Shown piece by piece: positions 46,354-57,083 of a stretch of DNA of 64,000 nucleotides (within the stretch, counting starts at the first letter, position 1; each line of letters begins with the position of its first letter). Both the position numbers and the translations under genes were made by a program. The notes below the pieces were generated by a model. That model did no database searches. It saw nothing but the letters and a program-made list of their open reading frames with translations, and was not told the origin of the DNA. The stretch is from Nephrocerus scutellatus. Its lineage: Eukaryota; Arthropoda; Insecta; Diptera; Pipunculidae. The stretch spans positions 91,198,833 to 91,262,832 of the forward strand of contig OX352761.1 of the NCBI GenBank assembly GCA_947095585.1, written 5' to 3'.

Positions 46354-47080
46354 GTATTAAGTAGGAAATAAACGCGCTGCTGGCCCTTTAGTTATTCACT
46401 GTAATTTGAATTGCAATGTGAATTTTATAAAATTTACTGTATTCAAGCATGAACACAGTCAAATTAAATAATAATAATTAGTCTCAAATATTATTAGTTG
46501 TATTTATTAATGATAACTATAAATAAAGATGTTGGATCGTTGGTTTGGGTTTTTTCCGTTGGGTGCTCCACTGACGAAAAATGTATGTGTGGTGCTGCTG
46601 TATATTTTTTCAAATGATGTGTAAAACAAGAAAATTATCCAGATTATATCATCAGAAATATGAGTAGCTCTCCGATAATGAGTTGATTAACAATTTAATA
46701 TTATTATTTTTATTACAGTATTAAGTAGGAATTAGGAATTAAGCGCGCACAGGGTTTTTTCAGCTAGCTTTTTCATTATTCACTGTAATTTCCATTGCAA
46801 TTACCAATTTTATAAAATTTATAGAATTTTTTTAATTTTTCGAAGCAAAATTAATTAAATTAATGGGTCTCCGAATAATTTTATTTGTATTTATTGATGA
46901 TAACTAATAATGAAGATGGCGTGGGGTGCTCCAATCGTTTTCTCGGCTGGCTTTTTCATTAAACATTGGTGACGGTAAACTCGTGATTGTGTTTGCAACT
47001 CGTATGTATATGAACGTATATTATATTGAATAGAAATAAGTAATTTATATTTTTTCTTACACGGGGTTCTTAAAATTTTG
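46354..47080. repeat. Tandem duplication, period 364 bp
   Basis: GTATTAAGTAGGAA occurs at 46354 and 46718. In each copy it is followed by an AAGCGCGC/AACGCGC block, TTATTCACTGTAATTT, TTTTATAAAATTTA, TTGTATTTATT(A/G)ATGATAACTA and a GGGTGCTCCA block. The copies are well diverged. Confidence 0.7.
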
Positions 47081-47880
47081 TCAGAAGCGAATTTCTAACC
47101 TTTATTATAAATGTAGCAATGGATTAATGGATGAATGTTTTAAACAATTTAGTTCGAATGGGAATAAAAATAATTTCTGCAGAGTGCTCTGCTGGCAAGA
47201 TTTGTTGTGTGCAATTTGTTGTAATTCAGCGAGGTGCTAATGATGTTTAATTAATAGCATGCTCAAACATAACCTCAACTCGCTAATGATTGAATAATGA
47301 TATTTGTCGATGAACAACACAAATACATGTTCATTTCTTTGAATAAAACGCAATTGTTCGAGAACTTAATAAAATTTACGCGAACGGGAACCTCCACTTT
47401 ATTTCCATTAACGCGATATGAATAGAGTTGTTTCGTTGCGGAGGCTGACAAAAGATGATAGGTAGAACGAGGTGTCCCGCTGATGCTTTACTCGAGTTAA
47501 TTCGAATAGGATTGAGATTTATTTCTGTGTGGGGCTCTGCTGGCACTTTCTTTTGCACTTAACAGATTTTTCCTGCTATACTTTTTGAAACTGTCACTTC
47601 CGGCTGTCAGATTACCGTCAAAATCATCTGGCCCCTCACAATTTATGTGAAAAGCTTAAATATGAGTTTTCATCCAGATAAGTTCAGCCGTCTGGGCTGT
47701 AGAGTGTACACACAAATCCATACAGACAGACAGAGATCTTTTTATTTTCACTTTTTCTGACTCAGGAGATGCGGTTATGGGTAAATCTGCATCAAAATCA
47801 CGAGTTCGAAAATATTTAACAGTTCTAATTGATTCATTAATTTCTTGGCAACATTTGTTGCCAGACGGTCTCAATGGGTT

Positions 47881-48438
47881 AAATTCTCTATATTAACTTC
47901 GCGTGCCCGGTTGTCTGTCGGTGTCGGCTGGTGGAATATTATGAAAAATTTTTAACCCAATTACAAAAGCCCAATTTTATTTTATTCTTTTTTTTATTCC
48001 AGCTTTATACACCTGTGTATCTCCGTTGACTACACTTTTACTTTAACATAGTAAAAGGAAGTATAGTAATCATGCAAATGTTCGAACTTTTATGCATATG
48101 TCCGATGGACAACACTTTTTGTAAAAAAATTGAAGTGATCGGTCCCCGGGGTCGGGGGGCACTATACAAATTTTTAAAAAAATGTACCCGATTTTCTTCA
48201 AATTTTATACACATGTGTATATGCGATGGACAACACTTTCTGTAAAAATGCTGGCCACATAAACATTTTTTTTAGAAAATTTACCCGATTGTCTAAAAAA
48301 TGTATACACATGTGTATATCCGATGGACAACACTTTCTGTAAAAATTTGGAAGTAATCGGTCAAAACTAACCGTTTTATTTTAATTAGAGAATTTACATG
48401 AAAAATTTTATGTTTTATGGGTTGTTTATTTTTTTTTA
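47881..48438 (+). mobile_element. Helentron-like element, short form
   Basis: AAATTCTCTATATTAACTTC is followed by GTCGGTGTCGGCTGG and three to four internal units, each with an ATACACATGTGTATATNCGATGGACA-type core in fragments. TAGAGAATTTACATG lies at 48386 and the tail TTTTATGGGTTGTTTATTT reaches about 48438. The unique core of the long form is absent. Confidence 0.8.
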
Positions 48439-49089
48439 CTTCTTCGCCAATAGCTTTCTTATTGACTATAGATATGATTATTATACGGCAATGGGGAAGG
48501 CCTAATTATATACAGGGTGTCTCCTAATTCGTGCACAATACTTTGGGAAATGATTCTTGGATATATTCTTAGCAAAAATCGTTCTATAGTAAGGGTGAGC
48601 TATTGTCCCAATCCCCCTAAAGCTGTCTTACCATCATTATTCACCCCAGCGAACCTCGCTCAGCTATCAACCCCATAGAACCGACAGCACCCCAGCACCA
48701 AATTTATCTACGCTACCCTGGAAATCAGAAGGCTTTATCCGATCACCCATCTATCTATCGACCTATCTATCACGACGATCCGAGAACTATGGGTTCGATG
48801 ACACTAATATCGGCTGCCAACCCTCCCTTACCCACAAAGCATGTTACCCCATGTACCAAGTTTGGTTGAAATTTGTGAAGAAGTTCCAGAGTTAGGCAAA
48901 AACAAACAAACATGTAAATTCTTTATTTTAAAACGTTTTTATTAGCTTTAAAATTAGCTCAGAACTGGATGGACATTGACAAATCACAACAATAGACAAC
49001 AAATCGCAAAAAAAAAAATTGTTTCAGATCAAAAGAAACTACTATGCACAATACTCATTTTAAACGTTTTAAATTAAAAATGTATTTTT
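48439..49089. other. Gene-free stretch with possible Helitron filler
   Basis: No gene. CCCC-rich, CA-rich sequence at about 48600-48860 (CACCCCAGC, ATCTATCTATCGACCTATC) followed by AAGTTTGGTTGAAATTTGTG resembles non-autonomous Helitron interiors. ACAGGGTGTCTCCTAATTCG at 48519 resembles a MITE end, but no partner was found. Confidence 0.35.
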
Positions 49090-49330
49090 AAATTCTCTAT
49101 ATTAACTTCGCTTGCCCGTGTGTTTGTTTTTTTGGGGTCGGGGTGCTCCCATACAGATATTTTACAAAATTTACCCGATTTTCTTCAAATTTTATATACA
49201 TGTGTATCTCCGATGGACAACACTTTTGTAAAAATTTTGAAGACCCATACAAATTTTAAAAAAAAATTAACCCGATTTTATTCAAACTTTAAACACATAA
49301 TACCTATTAGAGAATTTACATGAAAATTGT
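49090..49330 (+). mobile_element. Helentron-like element, minimal copy (~240 bp)
   Basis: Both ends present: AAATTCTCTATATTAACTTC at 49090 and TAGAGAATTTACATG at 49308. There are only about one and a half internal units (GATGGACAACACTTTTGT at about 49213). This is the clearest short example of the asymmetric inverted ends. The final tail is cut at about 49330. Confidence 0.85.
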
Positions 49331-51203
49331 TTTTATTATTAGCTAACATGTTACATTATAGATCAAGATTTCTCATAATTCTACACTTTTTTTAAATTCC
49401 AGTTGTTATCTCACCATTAACATAACAAACACCAATTCACATCAGAAATGTTTTTGATTATTTGGTTTATTTCCAATTCAAGTTAGGAGGCAGGTTCAAT
49501 TAATCAACTGCAAAACAATTCAATTTTAAGGCAAGCACAAATAATTAAATATTACAAAATGACCCTTTGTTGTTTGGCCTTGTTATGTTTCGAAATAATG
49601 TATAAAACCTTACACTATCGGCCAATAGCTCTGGACAAGATCGGATTGAAATCGAGACCGATGAAAAAATTGTTTGCGGGAGGCCAAGGCTGGACCCTGA
49701 TTGTAGATCTTGAAGTTATGGTATACATAATATACATACGTATATTTTTCTATGACTTCTTTGTGATGTGAGTTTGATATTCCCTACTTGTAAAAGTGGT
49801 ACTAAAACACTTCGTCAGTAATTATTACGAACATTTTTAAAGCCACGCATTCCTATACCAACTCCGATCTCATCACATCACACAATATTTAGTCAAAGTC
49901 AGAGACGACTTAGAACGTAAAATAAATAGGGTAACTAAGCACCGCAAAAAAACCAAAATAAATTCTATTAAGGGTTTTTCTGTCAAAAAATTCAAAATAA
50001 TTCTTAGTCAATTCGGCATCTTATCAATGCAAATGTGCTCGCTTGAACTCTTACGACGATTCAGTTATTGCTCCTATCAATTCAAGGAATTACTGAGCTA
50101 AACATATTATAATCTATTAAATACCAGTACCCGAGAAGTGCGATGAGGGATGGATGCTTCGTTATTGCGATCATTGATCATTCGTTCTGCCTACCCCCAC
50201 TTGTCGACTGGTCGATTTAATTATTCCGAGAATACCGGTCATAAGCGAAGAAAAGATTATCTATAGAGCGAGCTTGAACTGCGGCCCGCACGTTTGACTT
50301 GAGAGTTGGAACAATAAAACGGTATTTGTCTGGAGCTATGAATTTAGTTTGCTTACACTGGTCAGACATAGCAGTTCAAACGAAAAACAAATTTATACTT
50401 TTGTAAATTTGTTCAAACAACTTTCGTCGTTAATTTATTGTTTTTTGTGTATTTAGAAAGTTTTACCTGCATATTACGAAAATCCATTGCACACGCGAAA
50501 AGTTAAACAGGTAATTATGAGTTAAAAACGAATAAAAAATATGCATAGCAGTTTCGCGCGATATGTTCGACTATATTACATAAGCATCGGCATTATGCAT
50601 TTAATGCATTAACAAAGCGACAATGGGATTTAATTATTTATTAATTGATTTTCATTGGAAGAGCGATCAGTAAAAGTAATAATTTGGTTCTTGTTTTGTA
50701 CTTCAATACCTACTTTAATTTACTTTATAAAAGTAACTAAAATATTCAAACTATCTAACTCTTACAATAAGATGTGAACTAAAAACGAATATATGTGTTG
50801 CAGTTATTAGTGGTTTTGTTTTCTGTTGATATGGTGCGCTTAACTGTGTTTTGTATTGGATATGGTATGAATTTGTGATATTTTATTTAGAATTTGTTAT
50901 CTCACATCAGAATTAAGAGATTTATTAACTTTTAATTAAAATTTATAATCGTGAATAGTTGTGAAAACAATTTCCTATCGAGACAACAGATGAAAAGTTG
51001 TTCTGCATGCAGTACAATTTGTGGTTGACTTTCACTGTAACATGTGTAAATGAGTTTTATGGCATTAAGGTAAAAACACTCAAGTACATTCGTCAACTTT
51101 TCAGGAAATGCCAAAGTAACTTTGAATTGACATTTCATTCAATAAATGACCTTGTTTTTGTGTTATTGGCTAAAAACTTAAATTATTCCGTTTATTGTTA
51201 GAT
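49331..51203. other. Gene-free stretch
   Basis: No recognised gene or repeat. Frames at 49559, 50932 and 50998 are short and unrecognised. The sequence is mixed AT-rich, with a modestly GC-richer part at 50130-50330. Confidence 0.45.
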
Positions 51204-51231
51204 ACCAATTGAAACATTACTTGACAGATAA

Positions 51232-52233
51232 TCTATATAAATAAAAATTAAATTTTGTGCCGATGTTATGAAATTTCGATGCAATATTATTGGCAGGTGA
51301 TGGAAGGCTATAGTATATCTCCTTATCCCTCCCAGTGGTTGGGTTAATATAAATTGTTAATATCAGCCACTTTTACAAACCCATTATAATGAAATTTTGA
51401 ATGTATATTATTGTCAGGTGGGGGAAGGTTATAGCATAGATAATACATATACGTCGCATTTCCATGCATTCATTTGAGGTAAATCCTTATTGTTAGAGTT
51501 ATCACGTTTGTCACCTCTAATGAATTTGAATTATTTGTACTTGCTACTTTCGGTAAGATCTTTGTTCCATTTCATGAATAAGTACTTGAGTGAAGTTGTT
51601 ATATGAAACTCAAATCATAGTCGTCGAAGTGAAACATAATAATAATAATATTGGGTGCGACAGAGCGTTGCGGTACAAGGCCGAGCTTCTCGCGACCATT
51701 TGTGTGGTACAATTTATGGCCGGATCCGAACGGCGAATTGAGAAGCTTTCCGTGTAAAGTTATTACTCTTGGAACGTTTGTCAAACATTCGCAAGAGGTG
51801 GGACACCGTGAAAAATACTTTTGGTGTTACTGGGATTCGAACCACGAACCTCCTGCTCAGTAGCCATGCGCATTTTCACTGAGCCACAGCGCCCATCGAA
51901 CTGAAACATACTAGACATAGTAAACTTGAGTGTAGATGTTATGTGAAACTTAAATTTAAGGTTTGTGTATAGGATTAGTTCAGTAGTACCTTGTACTTAA
52001 ATAGTAAATAGATGGCTTATAAATATAGCAAATAAATTTCTAAACAAAGCATCGCTCCATATGCGTTAGACACCTAGGTATTGTCTATGGTTATATGCAT
52101 GTAGGAGGTGAGGAAATGAAAAATGTTTTACAACCGATTTTTATGAAATTTTCATTTGCATTTTTAATGGCATGTGGGTTAAGGTTATATGCTGTAGTAT
52201 ACCCTTACCCGCGGAGCGCCCGGGAACAGCTAG
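51232..52233 (+). mobile_element. Non-autonomous Helitron with canonical ends, copy A
   Basis: The 5' end is TC (51232) preceded by A. The 3' end is a GC hairpin region (CCCGCGGAGCGCCCGGG, 52208-52224) followed by AACAG and CTAG (52230-52233), then T. Insertion between A and T, TC...CTRR ends and a subterminal hairpin are the Helitron hallmarks. The interior encodes no Rep/helicase and carries a SINE on the minus strand (51636-51899). Confidence 0.8.
51636..51899 (-). mobile_element. tRNA-derived SINE inside Helitron copy A
   Basis: On the minus strand it begins GGGCGCTGTGGCTCAGTG, with an A box TGGCTCAGTGA, and has a B box GGTTCGAATCC about 45 nt on. The body is the same as 16086-16387 and the tail is an ATT microsatellite (51636-51651 on the plus strand as AAT). 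The head retains tRNA promoter elements but the 3' half departs from any tRNA fold, so it is a SINE and not a tRNA gene. Confidence 0.88.
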
Positions 52234-52346
52234 TTATTTATAAAATAAAATAATTTTGAATAAAATGGTTTTTCATAAACAATGTTATCGCTAATTCAAT
52301 TAAGAGATCTTAAGTCGTTTCGCTTTGTGTATACGGAGTGTTTTTT

Positions 52347-52865
52347 AAATTCTCTATATTAACTTCGCATGCCCGTGGCTGGCGGACTGGCTGGCTGGTA
52401 AGATCTTGTGATCCATTTTTCATCTACTTCCCAAAGCCCAATTTTATTGAAATTTTGCACACATGTATATTTCCATATATGACAATACTTTCTATAAAAA
52501 TTTGAGAGTAAACGGGTCGCGGGCTCGGGGGGTTCCCATACAAATATTTTTTCCGATATAGCGGCATCAGATCATATCATACTATGATGACTAGATTTGG
52601 GGACCCAAATTTTGAAAAAAAATTAATCCGATTTTTTTTTAACATTTTGAACATTTCGAAGACTCCGGGCCCCGGGGCGTGGGGCAACTACACATTTTTT
52701 TTAAAAAAATTAAGCCGATTTTCTTTAAATTTTATACACATGTGTATCTCCGATGGACAACACTTTTTGTACCAAATTTTACAGACGCCGCGGGACACCG
52801 GGTCGTGGGGCCTCATAAAAATATAAAAAAAAATTAACCCGATTTTCTTAAAATTTTATACACTT
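52347..52865 (+). mobile_element. Helentron-like element, 3'-truncated (unit A)
   Basis: AAATTCTCTATATTAACTTC is followed by a GGCTGGCGGACTGGCTGGCT microsatellite and four internal units (GGCCCCGGGG; ACACATGTGTATCTCCGAT; GGACACCGGGTCGTGGGG). There is no TAGAGAATTT end before similarity ends. Confidence 0.75.
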
Positions 52866-52937
52866 TTTATATTTTTATATACTCTTTGACCAAGAAAATA
52901 TTAAATATTAATTTCAGAATTTTTGAAACCGCCTTTG

Positions 52938-53044
52938 AAAAATTCGGTCCTTCAGGAACTAGCTGACGTCTTTCTTGAAGCCCAACAACTCGACAGTGAA
53001 TTGTACCACTGTAATTAAAACACAGGCCAGTTTCTGCACTTTTT
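52938..53044. other. Spacer between units A and B
   Basis: About 107 bp of sequence not repeated elsewhere in A, B or C. Part of it (CTGTAATTAAAAC..., TTTCTGCACTTTTTAAATTC) recurs before the Helentron-like copy at 56483, so this is a flank shared with another copy of that element. Confidence 0.5.
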
Positions 53045-53151
53045 AAATTCTCTATATTAACTTCACTTGCCCGTGGGTCGATCGTCGGTCGTCTGTCGTA
53101 GAATCTTGCGATCAATTTTTAACCCACTTCCCAAAGCCCGATTTTATTGAA
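53045..53151 (+). mobile_element. Helentron-like 5' end, truncated by unit B
   Basis: AAATTCTCTATATTAACTTC is followed by a GTCGATCGTCGGTCGTC microsatellite and one ATTTTATTGAAA block. It is then cut at 53151/53152, where duplication unit B begins. Confidence 0.8.
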
Positions 53152-53179
53152 ACCAATTGAAACATTACTTGACAGATAA

Positions 53180-54182
53180 TCTATATAAATAAAAATTAAA
53201 TTTTGTGCCGATGTTATGAAATTTCGATGCAATATTATTGGCAGGTGATGGAAGGCTATAGTATATCTCCTTATCCCTCCCAGTGGTTGGGTTAATATAA
53301 ATTGTTAATATCAGCCACTTTTACAAACCCATTATAATGAAATTTTGAATGTATATTATTGTCAGGTGGGGGAAGGTTATAGCATAGATAATACATATAC
53401 GTCGCATTTCCATGCATTCATTTGAGGTAAATCCTTATTGTTAGAGTTATCACGTTTGTCACCTCTAATGAATTTGAATTATTTGTACTTGCTACTTTCG
53501 GTAAGATCTTTGTTCCATTTCATGAATAAGTACTTGAGTGAAGTTGTTATATGAAACTCAAATCATAGTCGTCGAAGTGAAACATAATAATAATAATATT
53601 GGGTGCGACAGAGCGTTGCGGTACAAGGCCGAGCTTCTCGCGACCATTTGTGTGGTACAATTTATGGCCGGATCCGAACGGCGAATTGAGAAGCTTTCCG
53701 TGTAAAGTTATTACTCTTGGAACGTTTGTCAAACATTCGCAAGAGGTGGGACACCGTGAAAAATACTTTTGGTGTTACTGGGGTTTCGAACCACGAACCT
53801 CCTGCTCAGTAGCCATGCGCATTTTCACTGAGCCACAGCGCCCATCGAACTGAAACATACTAGACATAGTAAACTTGAGTGTAGATGTTATGTGAAACTT
53901 AAATTTAAGGTTTGTGTATAGGATTATTTCAGTAGTACATTGTACTTAAATAGTAAATAGATGGCTTATAAATATAGCAAATAAATTTCTAAACAAAGCA
54001 TCGCTCCATATGCGTTAGACACCTAGGTATTGTCTATTGTTATATGCATGTAGGAGGTGAGGAAATGAAAAATGTTTTACAACCGATTTTTATGAAATTT
54101 TCATTTGCATTTTTAATGGCATGTGGGTTAAGGTTATAGGCTGTAGTATACCCTTACCCGCGGAGCGCCCGGGAACAGCTAG
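53180..54182 (+). mobile_element. Helitron copy B
   Basis: Same ends as copy A (TC at 53180, CTAG at 54179-54182) and same A/T insertion context. Contains the SINE at 53584-53848 on the minus strand. Duplicated with its flanks as part of unit B, so not an independent insertion. Confidence 0.8.
53584..53848 (-). mobile_element. SINE inside Helitron copy B
   Basis: Same as 51636-51899 with one inserted base beside the B box (GGTTTCGAACC on the plus strand), which would weaken internal pol III promotion. Confidence 0.88.
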
Positions 54183-54295
54183 TTATTTATAAAATAAAAT
54201 AATTTTGAATAAAACGGTTTTTCATAAACAATGTTATCGCTAATTCAATTAAGAGATCTTAAGTCGTTTCGCTTTGTGTATACGGAGTGTTTTTT

Positions 54296-54513
54296 AAATT
54301 CTCTATATTAACTTCGCATGCCCGTGGCTGGCGGACTGGCTGGCTGGTAAGATCTTGTGATCCATTTTTCATCTACTTCCCAAAGCCCAATTTTATTGAA
54401 ATTTTGCACACATGTATATTTCCATATATGACAATACTTTCTATAAAAATTTGAGAGTAAACGGGTCGCGGGCTCGGGGGGCTCCCATACAAATATTTTT
54501 TCCGATATAGCGG
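54296..54513 (+). mobile_element. Helentron-like 5' part (unit B), truncated
   Basis: Identical in structure to 52347 onward but cut at the B/C junction after the GGGCTCGGGGGGCTCCCA block. Confidence 0.8.
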
Positions 54514-54640
54514 AACGTTTGTCAAACATTCGCAAGAGGTGGGACACCGTGAAAAATACTTTTGGTGTTACTGGGATTCGAACCACGAACCTCCTGCTCA
54601 GTAGCCATGCGCATTTTCACTGAGCCACAGCGCCCATCGA
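54512..54640 (-). mobile_element. SINE head fragment at the B/C junction
   Basis: The tRNA-like head and first body segment only. It retains GGTTCGAATCC and TGGCTCAGTGA on the minus strand. The rest of the SINE and the 5' half of the Helitron are missing because the duplication breakpoint lies inside the SINE. Helitron sequence continues to its CTAG end at 54971-54974. Confidence 0.85.
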
Positions 54641-54974
54641 ACTGAAACATACTAGACATAGTAAACTTGAGTGTAGATGTTATGTGAAACTTAAATTTAA
54701 GGTTTGTGTATAGGATTAGTTCAGTAGTACCTTGTACTTAAATAGTAAATAGATGGCTTATAAATATAGCAAATAAATTTCTAAACAAAGCATCGCTCCA
54801 TATGCGTTAGACACCTAGGTATTGTCTATGGTTATATGCATGTAGGAGGTGAGGAAATGAAAAATGTTTTACAACCGATTTTTATGAAATTTTCATTTGC
54901 ATTTTTAATGGCATGTGGGTTAAGGTTATAGGCTGTAGTATACCCTTACCCGCGGAGCGCCCGGGAACAGCTAG
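54641..54974 (+). mobile_element. Helitron copy C, 5'-truncated
   Basis: Continues to the canonical 3' end (CCCGCGGAGCGCCCGGG then AACAGCTAG). Its 5' portion is lost at the 54512 breakpoint. Confidence 0.8.
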
Positions 54975-55087
54975 TTATTTATAAAATAAAATAATTTTGA
55001 ATAAAACTGTTTTTCATAAACAATGTTATCGCTAATTCAATTAAGAGATCTTAAGTCGTTTCGCTTTGTGTATACGGAGTGTTTTTT

Positions 55088-55620
55088 AAATTCTCTATAT
55101 TAACTTCGCATGCCCGTGGCTGGCGGACTGGCTGGCTGGTAAGATCTTGTGATCCATTTTTCATCTACTTCCCAAAGCCCAATTTTATTGAAATTTTGCA
55201 CACATGTATATTTCCATATATGACAATACTTTCTATAAAAATTTGAGAGTAAACGGGTCGCGGGCTCGGGGGGCTCCCATACAAATATTTTTTCCGATAT
55301 AGCGGCATCAGATCATATCATACTATGATGACTAGATTTGGGGACCCAAATTTTGAAAAAAAATTAATCCGATTTTTTTTTAACATTTTGAACATTTCGA
55401 AGACTCCGGGCCCCGGGGCGTGGGGCACCTACACATTTTTTTTAAAAAAATTAAGCCGATTTTCTTTAAATTTTATACACATGTGTATCTCCGATGGACA
55501 ACACTTTTTGTACCAAATTTTACAGACGCCGCGGGACACCGGGTCGTGGGGCCTCATAAAAATATAAAAAAAAATTAACCCGATTTTCTTAAAATTTTAT
55601 ACACTTTTTATATTTTTATA
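55088..55620 (+). mobile_element. Helentron-like element (unit C)
   Basis: Corresponds to 52347-52865 at an offset of 2741 bp, with the same four internal units and the same lack of a TAGAGAATTT end. Confidence 0.75.
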
Positions 55621-56006
55621 TACTTTTGACCAAGAAAATATTAAATATTAATTTCAGAATTTTTGAAACCGCCTTTGTACCGGGTTCGTTGGTAGTACCA
55701 TGCCTAATAAACGAAAAAGGCACTCACAACTATCGAGCTGGTAGGCTTATCAAAATTCAAATGCTAAACTCCCCAAAATCAATGTGTTTTCTGACGCCAA
55801 ACATTGCACCAAGGATGAGCGAAAAAGCTGGACCCAAATGGAGCTCTTGAAAACAAGAAGTACACCCCTGCTTTCAAAAAACCATAATTTTCTATCGGTG
55901 TTTTCAGATCACTAAGATACTAATCTTCTCACATTGATAACTGCTGATTACCAAGCAGACGCATAAGTTGAAATTATCCACCCGGGAGAGAAGGGAAATT
56001 GTATTT

Positions 56007-56184
56007 CCGGATCCGAACGGCGAATTGAGAAGCTTTCAGTGCCAAGTTATTACTCTCGGACGCTTGTCAAACTTTCGCGAGAGGTGGGACACCGTGAAAA
56101 ATACTTTGGTGTTACTGGGATTCGAACCACGAACCCCCTGCTCAGCAGTCCATGCTCCTATCCACTGAGCCACGGCGCCCACGA
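56007..56184 (-). mobile_element. tRNA-derived SINE, diverged copy
   Basis: On the minus strand it starts GTGGGCGCCGTGGCTCAGTG, then has GGATAGGAGCATGGACTG and a B box GGTTCGAATCCC. The body is as in the other copies, to CCGTTCGGATCCGG, and lacks the 3' tail. It differs from the 51636 copy at many sites, so it is an older, independent insertion. Confidence 0.8.
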
Positions 56185-56222
56185 ATTCCTTCTTGATGCA
56201 CATTATTACTTCACTTTTTGAA

Positions 56223-56440
56223 TTAGAGCTCTTGCACCATGTTATAACACGGCATGCTCGGTAAGGGAGTCAGCTTGGCCAGTGATTCCACTATTGCTCG
56301 TGCCCTGCTGTCCGTGAAGCAGCCTTCCTTGCTTAAACGTAACTTGGTTTCCTTGGATTTGCTATCTACCACTAGGTGTAGTGGGAGTAGCCCAAGGATC
56401 GCCTCCATGCCCACTTTGTGGCAGGTTCCCATGGCCACTG
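56223..56440 (-). pseudogene. LOA-type LINE fragment (post-RT region)
   Basis: The minus-strand frame GMEAILGLLPLHLVVDSKSK, ETKLRLSKEG matches the linker between RT and RNase H in LOA-group LINEs (usually ALEVILGLxPLHLxVxxxA). It may be a displaced piece of the LINE at 57-61 kb, from which this region is missing. Confidence 0.6.
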
Positions 56441-56482
56441 TAATTAAAACTTTTAATTAACTAATTAATTTCTGCACTTTTT

Positions 56483-57083
56483 AAATTCTCTATATTAACT
56501 TCACTTGCCCGTGGGTCGATCGTCGGTCGTCTGTCGTGGAATCTTGCGATCAATTTTTAACCCACTTCACAAATTCCGATTTTATTGAAATTTTGCACAC
56601 ATGTGTATTTCCGGAGACAACACTTTCTATTAAAATTTGAGGACCGTCGGGCAACGGGATCGGGGGGCTCCCATACAAATATTTTACAAAATCTTATTCG
56701 ATTTTCTTCAAATTTTAATTTTTATGTTTATGTTGTCTGATGGACAACACTTTTTGTGAAAATTTTGGAGACCCCAGGCCCCGGGTTCGTGAGGCCCCAT
56801 AAATTTTTTTTATAAAAATTAGCCCGATTTTCTTCAAATTTTATATACACGTGTATCTCTGATGGACAACACTTTTTGTAAAAATTTTGGAGATCCCAGG
56901 CCCAGGGTCACTGGGCCCAAAAATTTTTTTTAAAAAAAAAAATTAACCCGATTTTTTGTAAATTTTATATATGTGTGATCTCCGATGGACAACACTTTTG
57001 CACTTTTGGTGGCCGGGGTCTTGGGGCTCTATATAAATTTTTCAAAAAAATTAACCCGATTTTCTTCAAATTTTTTACGCCGT
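56483..57083 (+). mobile_element. Helentron-like element with five internal units
   Basis: AAATTCTCTATATTAACTTC is followed by a GTCG microsatellite and five units. Successive units contain GGATCGGGGGGCTCCCATAC, AGGCCCCGGGTTCGTGAGG, AGGCCCAGGGTCACTGGGC and GGCCGGGGTCTTGGGGC, separated by TTAACCCGATTTTCTTCAAA blocks. It ends at the LINE junction (about 57083) without its 3' terminus. Confidence 0.8.

Larger units (their letters stand above)
45561..47880. other. Gene-free AT-rich stretch
   Basis: No gene recognised. It contains the degenerate CCCAGCAAAAGTT repeat (45911-46215) and a 364-bp tandem duplication (46354-47080). The frame at 45907-46371 (154 codons) is open because it is Phe/Tyr/Leu-rich translated AT repeat, not because of a protein family. 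Confidence 0.5.
51204..52937. repeat. Segmental tandem duplication, unit A
   Basis: First of three copies. It starts ACCAATTGAAACATTACTTG and ends TTTTTGAAACCGCCTTTG. It contains a Helitron (51232-52233) with an internal SINE, and then a Helentron-like copy (52347-52865). Unit B matches at an offset of 1948-1949 bp and unit C at 2740-2741 bp, with only scattered substitutions. Confidence 0.9.
53152..54513. repeat. Segmental tandem duplication, unit B
   Basis: Same start as unit A. It ends abruptly at about 54513, inside the Helentron-like copy (TTTTTCCGATATAGCGG), where unit C starts. Single-base differences from A include T for G at three sites near 53926-54041 and one inserted T at about 53782. 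Confidence 0.9.
54512..55677. repeat. Segmental tandem duplication, unit C
   Basis: Begins in the middle of the SINE (GGAACGTTTGTCAAACATTC), corresponding to position 51771 of unit A, and ends with the same TTTTTGAAACCGCCTTTG as unit A. At several variant sites C agrees with A (for example TTAGTTCAGTAGTACC) and at others with B (GGTTATAGGCTG, GGGGGGCTCCC), as expected from unequal exchange or gene conversion. Confidence 0.9.

Noticed and set aside
45907..46371. 154-codon hydrophobic ORF, possible membrane protein
   Set aside because: Composition is translated TTT/TAT/TTG repeats. Internal DNA repeats of about 100 bp explain it, and a second frame over the same repeats is also open.
51827..51899. 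Apparent tRNA gene with A and B boxes (minus strand)
   Set aside because: It is the tRNA-like head of a SINE. It is repeated at several sites, continues into a fixed non-tRNA body and ends in an ATT tail.
52867..53115. 82-codon minus-strand ORF crossing the A/B spacer
   Set aside because: It spans the 5' microsatellite and terminus of a Helentron-like element, and similar chance frames occur over other copies of that terminus.
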